Assembly: GCA_016715945.1 (NCBI GenBank)
Contig: JADJXJ010000001.1
Location: 1,736,001 to 1,800,000, forward strand
DNA: 64,000 bases
Reading direction: 5' to 3'
From: Bacteroidota bacterium
Lineage (GTDB): Bacteria; Bacteroidota; Bacteroidia; Bacteroidales; F082
Positions 52,342-59,309 of this stretch are shown here, piece by piece; position 1 is the stretch's first letter; each line of letters opens with the position of its first letter. A program made the position numbers and the translations under genes. The notes under the pieces are model-generated. The model searched no databases and had not been told where the DNA came from. It was given only the letters and a program-made list of their open reading frames with translations.

Positions 52342-53571
52342 TCAGGCTACTTTGAGCTTGGCAAGACCTGATTTGCGGAATTTGGATTCGGCATACTCGC
52401 GCGTGATGCGAAGCTCTTTCACCCCTTTGCGCGACGGAAGTTCGAACATATCGTCGGTAAGTATGGCTTCAAATATCGACCGTAGCCCACGCGCACCCAG
52501 CTTGAGGTCGATGGACTTTTCGACAATGAAATCGAACACCTCGTCTTCGAAAGTCAGCTTGATGCCATCGAGCTCGAACAACCTGATGAACTGCCTGGCA
52601 AGGGCATTCTTTGGTTCGACAATGATGCGCTTGAGGGTTTCGTGCGTGAGGGGATGCAGGTAGGTAACAATTGGCAATCGTCCGACAATCTCCGGAATCA
52701 TCCCGAACTTTTTCAGGTCGGCCGGCGAGATATATTGCAGCAGGTTGTCCTTGTCGATAAATTCATCCTTATCGCGCCCATAGCCAACCACATTGGTATG
52801 ATAGCGGGCCGCGATGATGCGCTCGATGCCGTCGAAAGCGCCACCGGCAATGAAAAGGATGTTTCGGGTGTCCACCTGGATCATCTTTTGCTCGGGGTGT
52901 TTGCGTCCACCCTGAGGGGGCACATTCACAATACTTCCTTCGAGCAGCTTGAGCAAGGCCTGCTGCACACCCTCGCCCGACACATCGCGTGTGATGCTGG
53001 GATTGTCGCTCTTTCGGGCAATCTTGTCGATTTCGTCAATGAATACAATGCCTCTTTCGGCAGCTTCCACATCATAATCGGCAGCCTGGAGCAGACGCGT
53101 CAGGATACTTTCGACGTCCTCGCCCACATATCCGGCTTCGGTGAGCACGGTAGCATCTGCAATGGCAAAGGGCACATGCAGCATTTTGGCTATTGTGCGC
53201 GCCAGCAGGGTCTTTCCCGTACCTGTTTCGCCCACCAGGATAATATTCGATTTTTCAATTTCCACCTCGTCCTTTGCAGGTGGTTGGTCGATGCGTTTGT
53301 AGTGGTTGTAAACAGCCACCGAAAGAATGCGCTTGGCCTCGTCCTGACCTATGACGTATTGGTCGAGAAAGTTCTTGATTTCGGCAGGCCGGAGCACCTT
53401 GAAGCCCGATTTGGCCGAGCGGGGCTTGCGCACCGAAAGCTCCTCAGCCAGAATCATATTGGCCTGCTCCACGCAACGCTCACAAATCTGGGCATCAAAG
53501 CCGCTGATCAGCAGCTTAACCTCGGAGCGCGGACTGCCACAAAACGAACATTCGTCTTTCTTACGGGCCAT
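52342..53571 (-). CDS. clpX: ATP-dependent Clp protease ATP-binding subunit ClpX
   Basis: The 409-residue AAA+ unfoldase delivers proteins to ClpP. The N-terminal zinc-binding domain shows CSFCGSPRSEVK and CERC. The AAA+ core has Walker A (GETGTGKT), the pore-loop and Walker B region (IVFIDEIDKIARKSD), LEGSIVNVPPQGGRKHP, and the sensor-2/IGF-loop-type C-terminal domain (FGMIPEIVGRLPIVTYLHPLTHETL, LGARGLRSIFEAIL). The length matches the family. It is 5 bp downstream of clpP in the tig-clpP-clpX order common in bacteria. Confidence 0.97.
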   Translation of the reverse strand: MARKKDECSFCGSPRSEVKLLISGFDAQICERCVEQANMILAEELSVRKPRSAKSGFKVLRPAEIKNFLDQYVIGQDEAKRILSVAVYNHYKRIDQPPAKDEVEIEKSNIILVGETGTGKTLLARTIAKMLHVPFAIADATVLTEAGYVGEDVESILTRLLQAADYDVEAAERGIVFIDEIDKIARKSDNPSITRDVSGEGVQQALLKLLEGSIVNVPPQGGRKHPEQKMIQVDTRNILFIAGGAFDGIERIIAARYHTNVVGYGRDKDEFIDKDNLLQYISPADLKKFGMIPEIVGRLPIVTYLHPLTHETLKRIIVEPKNALARQFIRLFELDGIKLTFEDEVFDFIVEKSIDLKLGARGLRSIFEAILTDDMFELPSRKGVKELRITREYAESKFRKSGLAKLKVA

Positions 53572-53576
53572 CTTTA

Positions 53577-54248
53577 TCAGGCATTACGTACCAAAACTTC
53601 GTCAATCATGCCGTATTCCTTGGCTTCCTGCGAAGTCATCCAGTAGTCGCGGTCGGAATCTTTCCAGATCTTTTTGAAAGGCTGGCCGGTGTGTGCCGAG
53701 ATGATCTCGTACAGTTCTTTTTTCAGCTTTTGAATTTCACGGGCAGTAATTTCGATATCGGAGGCCTGACCCTGTGCACCCCCCATGGGTTGGTGAATCA
53801 GAATGCGCGAATGCTTGAGGGCAGTGCGCTTGCCTTTGGCACCGGCACACAGCAATACGGCGCCCATCGAAGCCGCCATCCCGGTGCATATCGTGGCCAC
53901 ATCAGGACGGATGTATTGCATGGTATCGTAGATTCCCAGGCCGGCATAGACCGAGCCTCCCGGGGTATTCAGGTAGATCTGGATATCCCGCTTGGCATCC
54001 ACCGACTCCAGAAACAGCAGCTGTGCCTGAATGATGTTGGCCACATAATCGTCGATGGGCACACCCAAAAAGATGATGCGGTCCATCATCAGACGCGAGA
54101 ACACGTCCATGGTGGCAATGTTCAGCTGACGCTCTTCGATAATAGTGGGCGAAATGTAGCCACTTGTCAGCTTGCTGTACCTGTCGAGGGTGAGGCTGCT
54201 GATGCCCAGGTGACCTGTGGCAAATTTTCTGAATTCCTGACTGTCCAT
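53577..54248 (-). CDS. clpP: ATP-dependent Clp protease proteolytic subunit
   Basis: The 223-residue serine peptidase forms the double-heptamer degradation chamber used by ClpX. The catalytic triad is visible: Ser127 in CTGMAASMGA, His152 in RILIHQPMGG, and Asp201 in DSDRDYWM. NTPGGSVYAGLGIYDTMQ near 95-112 is also conserved. The N-terminus is about 25 residues longer than in E. coli. I start at ATG 54248 (MDSQEFRKF), 7 bp after the tig stop; an in-frame start at 54275 lies inside tig. It is cotranscribed with tig and clpX by spacing. Confidence 0.97.
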   Translation of the reverse strand: MDSQEFRKFATGHLGISSLTLDRYSKLTSGYISPTIIEERQLNIATMDVFSRLMMDRIIFLGVPIDDYVANIIQAQLLFLESVDAKRDIQIYLNTPGGSVYAGLGIYDTMQYIRPDVATICTGMAASMGAVLLCAGAKGKRTALKHSRILIHQPMGGAQGQASDIEITAREIQKLKKELYEIISAHTGQPFKKIWKDSDRDYWMTSQEAKEYGMIDEVLVRNA

Positions 54249-54255
54249 AGTTGTT

Positions 54256-55626
54256 TTATTGTGCTGTAGTTTCAAAGGATTTTGCCATCTGGTTGAATTC
54301 GTCCAAAGTTACAGGCTTTTCAACCAGCTTCGCATTTTCCCTGATAAGTTTAATGAGTTTATTTTCTTCGATCAGATTATGAAGGCGTTCACGGTCTTTG
54401 TTTTTTGCAATCATCTGGTCGATGTTCCCCATGAGCTGGTTCATGAGGGCTTCGTCCTGTGCAATCAGCCCAAGGTACTGGCCGTAATACTGATTGAATG
54501 CATACTGACGGATTTCCTCATCACGCACTTCAAGCTCAGGGTAGTCATTGCGCAGGTGGTCGACCAACACCTGATAACGGAAAGTGCGTTTGTATGATTC
54601 AAATTCCTTATCGATATCTTCTTTGGCGTTGGCATCCATGACATTCTCAGCCAGCCAGCGCCTGAGAAAATTGTCCGGCAACGGGATGAACTCCTCGGTC
54701 AGATTTTGCTTCAGGAAAGTCAGATAGGCCAGGTAGTCCGACTGGCTGTTGTATTGTTTCTGTACCTCTTCAGCCACAGCTGCCCTGAACTCCTCTTCAG
54801 TTTGAATTTCCCTGTCGGGAAACACTCTTTTGAAAAATTCCTCATCCAGCACCGCAGGCTCTTCGCGGAAGATCTGATCGATGACCACATTAAACGGTTT
54901 TTCCGTCAGTTCCTGCTGTTCCTCCGTCAGACGAAGGATACGGGCCACTTCCTCCGAAGGCAAATGATCGGCAAACTTCAGCACAAATTCGTCGCCCTCG
55001 GGCCGTCCTTCGAAAACAGCTTTCAGGCCGGAAAACTTTTCATCCGACAAGTCAATGGTGATGGTAGTCTGAAAACCTCCCTCAACCTCTCTTCCGTTTT
55101 CATCAGCCAGATTCACCTTGAGCCTCAAACGGTCATTCTGTCCCACCTCCTCGGGATTGGTAATCTTGGGCAGGTCTTTCATGATGCGTTCGATGGTATT
55201 ATTCACCATCGCCTCGTCTACGTTCACCTTTGGGTATTCGATGCTGATCTGACTGAGGTTGAGATCGAGCACGGGTTTCATCCCCATGGTGAAGTAGAAG
55301 CTGAATTCGTCCTGCGCATCGAAATCAATCCGGCCGGTGCGTTCGTGATCTGCCACGGGATAACCCAGGAATTGTATTTTATTTTCTTCAAGATATTGGT
55401 TTAACCCGTCCGATACTTTCTTATTGATCTGTTCGGCAGTAAGGGCAGTGCCGTACATCTTTTTCACCATGCCAAAAGGCACTTTACCAGCCCTGAAACC
55501 GGGCATGGCAGCTTTGCGCTGATAGTCTTTAAGCTGCTTATTGACCTCTGCTTCAACTTCACTTTTTGTCAGTCGCACTTCGAGGGTGGCTTCGAGCGCA
55601 CCCTGTTGTTCCATTTGAACCTGCAT
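54256..55626 (-). CDS. tig: trigger factor (ribosome-associated chaperone)
   Basis: The 456-residue chaperone binds nascent chains at the ribosome exit. The N-terminal ribosome-binding domain has LTKSEVEAEVNKQLKDYQRKAAMPGFRAGKVPFGMVKKMYG, containing the GFRxGKxP-type signature loop. A reduced PPIase-like domain follows (DRLRLKVNLADENGREVEGG, FSGLKAVFEGRPEGDEFVLK). The long helical C-terminal arm carries the second arm motifs (LNLSQISIEYPKV; EEEFRAAVAEEVQKQYNSQSDYLAYL; YYGQYLGLIAQDEALMNQ). The sequence is diverged from E. coli but full length. It is upstream of clpP and clpX and downstream of a tRNA-Leu gene on the same strand. Confidence 0.93.
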   Translation of the reverse strand: MQVQMEQQGALEATLEVRLTKSEVEAEVNKQLKDYQRKAAMPGFRAGKVPFGMVKKMYGTALTAEQINKKVSDGLNQYLEENKIQFLGYPVADHERTGRIDFDAQDEFSFYFTMGMKPVLDLNLSQISIEYPKVNVDEAMVNNTIERIMKDLPKITNPEEVGQNDRLRLKVNLADENGREVEGGFQTTITIDLSDEKFSGLKAVFEGRPEGDEFVLKFADHLPSEEVARILRLTEEQQELTEKPFNVVIDQIFREEPAVLDEEFFKRVFPDREIQTEEEFRAAVAEEVQKQYNSQSDYLAYLTFLKQNLTEEFIPLPDNFLRRWLAENVMDANAKEDIDKEFESYKRTFRYQVLVDHLRNDYPELEVRDEEIRQYAFNQYYGQYLGLIAQDEALMNQLMGNIDQMIAKNKDRERLHNLIEENKLIKLIRENAKLVEKPVTLDEFNQMAKSFETTAQ

Positions 55627-55673
55627 TTGCTAAGATTTGATTTTGCTGAATACTGTTTGCTTGACGCGTAAAG

Positions 55674-55755
55674 TGCGGATGAAGGGACTCGAACCCCCAC
55701 GCCTTTCGGCACCAGATCCTAAGTCTGGCGCGGCTACCAATTACGCCACATCCGC
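55674..55755 (-). tRNA. tRNA-Leu (anticodon UAG)
   Basis: The minus strand folds into a cloverleaf. The acceptor stem is GCGGATG/CATCCGC with discriminator A. The D-arm is GCG-TAATTGGTAGC-CGC. The anticodon stem CCAGA/TCTGG surrounds loop CTTAGGA with anticodon TAG. A long variable arm (GCCGAAAGGC), as expected for leucine, is followed by a T-arm containing TTCGAGT. CCA is not encoded. It lies 47 bp before tig on the same strand. Confidence 0.95.
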
Positions 55756-55777
55756 TTTGACTTTAATAATCAGGCTG

Positions 55778-55785
55778 CAAATATA
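55778..55785 (-). promoter_or_regulatory. -7 element (TATATTTG) for tRNA-Leu
   Basis: The minus strand reads TATATTTG, an exact TAnnTTTG match 22 bp before the tRNA 5' end. It may also serve the tig-clpP-clpX operon. Confidence 0.5.
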
Positions 55786-55845
55786 CGGCATTTGGCCGAA
55801 CTGAGCGTGCTGATACAGAAAGCCCTTTTAGCTTATTGAAAAGAC

Positions 55846-55877
55846 AAAAGCCGCCCCGGCTTTACGGGACGGCTTTT
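55846..55877 (-). terminator. terminator of the susC-susD-susE operon
   Basis: AAAAGCCGCCCCG (55846-55858) and CGGGACGGCTTTT (55865-55877) form a 13-position stem with one mismatch and a 6-base loop. On the minus strand a T-rich stretch follows, 20 bp after the SusE-like stop codon. The plus strand also ends in TTTTA, so it could act both ways. Confidence 0.7.
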
Positions 55878-55897
55878 ATCAATTCTGTCTGTTCTGA

Positions 55898-57748
55898 TTA
55901 TTTCTTTGCCGGAGCAATCGTATAATTCAGATCAGTGGTGTTTGCGGTAATCAGATACGAACCGGCAGTTGCAGGTGTGGGAATAGCAGCCGGGTCGGGA
56001 GCGCTTTCATCAGGACGAAGCACGAGCGGGCCACCGGTGCTGGTGCCGGTTGCATCGGTGCCATACTGAGGTGCCCACTGTCCGAGCACGCGGATAAACT
56101 TGATGTATTTATTGGCATCAAGGTTGGTTTTGAGGAAGTAAACCCCATTGGCAGCAGCAAACATCGGGATGGCTTCCTGGTTGTTCCAGCCGGCAGCCGA
56201 ACCGTCGCCCAGCAGGTAGAGCGGAGCAGCAATCACATAGGTCATGGTGTTGGTGTTCACGGTAACGGTGTAGATGCCGTCGTTTGCTGGTGTTGGGATT
56301 GCGGCGGGGTCAGGAGTGTTTTCATCCGGACGGTAAACAAGTGGTCCACCGGTGCTGGTTCCGGTAGCATCGGTTCCGTATTGAGGAGCCCATTGGCCGG
56401 GAGTGGTGATGAATTTGATATTTTTACCACCGGTGAGTGGCAGGGTGATGCTGTACACGCCGCCTGTTCCAACCATCGGAAGCGGGTTGGCATTGTTCCA
56501 GCCAGCCGATGTTCCATCGCCGAGGATGAAGAGCTCAGGAGCGGCACCAGCCGGATTTACAGTGAAGGTGTAAGCTTCGGTTACTGCATTGATCTGAAGC
56601 TTCATATCGTAAGTACCGGCAACGGTGGGCACAAAGTTGCCATCGTTGTTTGTGGTAAAGTTGCCAGCTGCAGCACCGGCCATGGTAACCTGCGGATAAC
56701 CAATTACCTTACCGCTCCAGGTCTGACCTTCACGAATCTTGAAGCCACCACCGTCGGTAACTACTTCCACATTGTTCCAGGTCCAGGTGTAGTTGGTTTC
56801 GTTGGTAACAACAGGCTTGTGTAACAGGATGGTCTCATCCCAGTTGCCGGTGGCTACGAGGCTTGCTCCCACCAAACCAAGTTCGGTGTTGGTGTAGTCG
56901 AACAGATCGAGGTCTCCGGTACGGGTCAAAGTAGCGGTGTAGCCCTGACCGAGTTTCCAGACCATCTTGGCAGTGTATTTACCACCCTGCTCATTGTTGA
57001 TGTTGGCACCACCGGGAACAAGGTTAGCAACAGCGCCACCAAAGTTGGTGTTTACGCGCACGCCTTTTTGTCCTCCACCGAGGTCAACTTCGTCGTCAAT
57101 AACAACTTTCCAACCACCGCTGTAGCGGAATTTGAAGTCGGCACGGGTCATGGGGACATTCGTTACCTCAAAAGTCATTTCCTCAAGGTTGAAGCCTACG
57201 GCAGGGATCTGGGTGTCGTTGCTCCATCCACCGGGGGTGGCTGCACCAATCAGGCCCCAGTATTGCACCGGGATAATGGCGACTTTCTTGAGCGTAGTTT
57301 CGATGACCACATGATAGAGACCATCTGCGGGAACAGTGAATTTGTTGTTGTTCTCGGCATACGAGCCACGCCAGAAGTCAACTTTTGGTTCATCGCCAAT
57401 ACGGGCCGATTCCGGAACTACTGCAAAGTCAGCACCAGGTCCGTAAGTTTTGCGGGTAGCGCCGGCAACTTCCACAATCTGAAAACCATCCTGGCCAGCT
57501 TTCACAGCCACAAAGATTTCCATCAAAGTGGCACGTTCCTCCTGGTTGACTTCGTTGCGGGTTGACTTAAACAAGCCCTTGATGTCGAAATTGGTCAGGG
57601 CCGTACCGGCACCTTTGATGTAGAAGCCATCCTCTACCTGCGGTTCCGGATCAGGCTTTTCATCTTTTTTACATGAGGTAAACACCACTCCTGCAAGCAA
57701 CATGATGCTCAGCAGTTGAAGCATTTTTGAAACACTGATTTTTTTCAT
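55898..57748 (-). CDS. SusE/SusF-type surface glycan-binding lipoprotein
   Basis: The 616-residue protein has a lipoprotein signal (QLLSIMLLAGVVFTSC, followed by KKDEKPDPEP, a typical linker). The first 400 residues are beta-sandwich modules with VDFWRGSYAENNNKFTVPADGLYHVVIETTLKKVAIIPVQYWGLIGAATPGGWSNDTQIPA, a carbohydrate-binding pattern known from SusE/SusF. At the C-terminus are two closely similar modules of about 105 residues (LFILGDGTSAGWNNANPLPM and LYLLGDGSAAGWNNQEAIPM), each with GQWAPQYGTDATGT. Such proteins bind starch or other glycans at the cell surface and work with the SusC/SusD pair encoded just upstream. Maltodextrin is a reasonable guess, not shown. Confidence 0.85.
   Translation of the reverse strand: MKKISVSKMLQLLSIMLLAGVVFTSCKKDEKPDPEPQVEDGFYIKGAGTALTNFDIKGLFKSTRNEVNQEERATLMEIFVAVKAGQDGFQIVEVAGATRKTYGPGADFAVVPESARIGDEPKVDFWRGSYAENNNKFTVPADGLYHVVIETTLKKVAIIPVQYWGLIGAATPGGWSNDTQIPAVGFNLEEMTFEVTNVPMTRADFKFRYSGGWKVVIDDEVDLGGGQKGVRVNTNFGGAVANLVPGGANINNEQGGKYTAKMVWKLGQGYTATLTRTGDLDLFDYTNTELGLVGASLVATGNWDETILLHKPVVTNETNYTWTWNNVEVVTDGGGFKIREGQTWSGKVIGYPQVTMAGAAAGNFTTNNDGNFVPTVAGTYDMKLQINAVTEAYTFTVNPAGAAPELFILGDGTSAGWNNANPLPMVGTGGVYSITLPLTGGKNIKFITTPGQWAPQYGTDATGTSTGGPLVYRPDENTPDPAAIPTPANDGIYTVTVNTNTMTYVIAAPLYLLGDGSAAGWNNQEAIPMFAAANGVYFLKTNLDANKYIKFIRVLGQWAPQYGTDATGTSTGGPLVLRPDESAPDPAAIPTPATAGSYLITANTTDLNYTIAPAKK
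55907..56536 (-). repeat. two tandem C-terminal glycan-binding modules in the SusE-like gene
   Basis: Units of 315 bp at 56222-56536 and 55907-56221 start with L(F/Y)(I/L)LGDGxxAGWNN. They share an almost invariant core from GQWAPQYGTDATG to PDPAAIPTPA. The core is conserved also at nucleotide level, which suggests a relatively recent or homogenised duplication. Confidence 0.8.
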
Positions 57749-57802
57749 AGCGTTTAATTTAGGATTAGTGATTAAGGTTAACTGTTTGTTTTACGGTGAA
57801 TT

Positions 57803-59296
57803 TCAAGGTGCAATGGCTACAGGGGGTTCGGCCAGTTTCGGGTTGGCATCGATGGCCCACTGCGGGATGGGGAAGGTATTGCGGTCGGGCGATGATACAC
57901 TTTTTTCCCACCAGGCCTGGTTAAACTTACCAAAGCGAATCAGGTCGCTGCGGCGATGGGCTTCCCAGAAAAATTCGCGTCCACGCTCAGCCAGGAAATC
58001 ATCCAGGGTGGCATTGGTAAGCGGAGCCAGACCGGCACGCTGACGGATGGGGTTGATGTAAGCATCCCCGTTCTGACCCAGACGAACCAAGGCTTCACCC
58101 TTCATCATCAGCACATCGGCATAGCGGAACAACGGAAAGTCGTTGCTGAGGTTGTCCTTAGCCCCCATTTTGATTTCGAACTTTTTGACGCGGGCACCCG
58201 ACATTCTGATCTGAACTGCTGTGAACGAGGCATCCATGTTCAAGGCTGGGATAAATGGATCGAATATGAGGTTGGCCCCACCTGCACCCTGGTCCTTAAT
58301 AGGCTGTCCATCAGCAGTATATTGCTGGCCCACAAGGAAGTAACCTTGTTTGCGCTTGTCGTTGTCGGCATAGCTGTTGTAATGATCATGCATGGCAGCA
58401 AAACCGTTCCAGGGACCAGCTGTCATATTGAATGTCAGGTTGCTGTTGTAGTGCAGGGTGCGCATGTGCAGGTTGAAACCGGTGTATTTATCTTCATCGT
58501 AAGGAATCACGAAGATCAGTTCCGGCGAGTTGGAGTTGTTGGTCACGAAGGGTTTCAGCGGATCTTCCTCAAGGCTGTACTGGCCAAGGCTGATCACACT
58601 GTCGGTATATTGCACAACTTTTTGCCATTGGGGTGTGCCGGTGTAAACCTCTGCATTAAGGTACAGCCTTGCCAGCAGGGAGTATGCAAAACCTTTGGTT
58701 ACACCGGTCTTGGTATTGCTTTGTGGAATGATGGGAGCTTCATTCTCAATGTCGGCAGTGATACGGGCAAAGATGTCCTGACGGAAGTTGCGGCTCGGGT
58801 TGAGCGGTGCATCAAGGTATTTGGTTATGTAAGGCACATCTTTGTAGTTGTCGATGAGCAGGTAGTAATAATAGGCCCGGAGTACCTTGGCTTTTGCAAT
58901 GGCAACTTTGATGGGCTGGGCGTCGCCGAGGGCCTGCATCTCTTCGATGAATTTGTTGGCCTCGATTACACCATTATAATACCGGCTCCACATGCTGTTG
59001 ATGGCTTCGGTATTGTTGTCCCAGGTGTGCTGATGCAGCACCCTCCATTTGCCTCCGTCGTCCCAGTCGCTGGCACGGGTCGGACATACGGTACCATCTC
59101 CGGTAACTTCGTTGGCGAAGAACCAGCCGCCCCAGTCGAGAAAATCGCGCATGGGGGCATAGATGGGACTCATTTTCAATACAGGGTCAGCCACATATTC
59201 GCTCGGTGGCACCCTGTCGTAGAGCACATCGTCCAGCTTGGTGCAGCCCAGCTGAACAGCGGCCAAAATCAATAAGACGAAAAATATCTTTTTCAT
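57803..59296 (-). CDS. SusD/RagB-family outer-membrane glycan-binding lipoprotein
   Basis: The 497-residue lipoprotein has signal sequence KIFFVLLILAAVQLGC and the SusD helical TPR scaffold. Recognisable pieces are KLDDVLYDRVPPSEYVADP, YYNGVIEANKFIEEMQALGD, KVLRAYYYYLLIDNYKDVPYITKYLD, FAYSLLARLYLNAEVYTGTPQWQKVVQYTDSVI, FRYADVLMMKGEALVRLGQNGDA, and the terminal EFFWEAHRRSDLIRFGKF. SusD caps the SusC barrel and binds the glycan before import. It lies 13 bp after the SusC gene and 54 bp before the SusE-like gene, consistent with one operon. Confidence 0.95.
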   Translation of the reverse strand: MKKIFFVLLILAAVQLGCTKLDDVLYDRVPPSEYVADPVLKMSPIYAPMRDFLDWGGWFFANEVTGDGTVCPTRASDWDDGGKWRVLHQHTWDNNTEAINSMWSRYYNGVIEANKFIEEMQALGDAQPIKVAIAKAKVLRAYYYYLLIDNYKDVPYITKYLDAPLNPSRNFRQDIFARITADIENEAPIIPQSNTKTGVTKGFAYSLLARLYLNAEVYTGTPQWQKVVQYTDSVISLGQYSLEEDPLKPFVTNNSNSPELIFVIPYDEDKYTGFNLHMRTLHYNSNLTFNMTAGPWNGFAAMHDHYNSYADNDKRKQGYFLVGQQYTADGQPIKDQGAGGANLIFDPFIPALNMDASFTAVQIRMSGARVKKFEIKMGAKDNLSNDFPLFRYADVLMMKGEALVRLGQNGDAYINPIRQRAGLAPLTNATLDDFLAERGREFFWEAHRRSDLIRFGKFNQAWWEKSVSSPDRNTFPIPQWAIDANPKLAEPPVAIAP

Positions 59297-59309
59297 GTTT
59301 CAGACTGGT

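Noticed and set aside
57956..59275. A 439-codon open frame antisense to the SusD gene
   Set aside because: SusD on the other strand is unmistakable and the antisense frame shows no family features.
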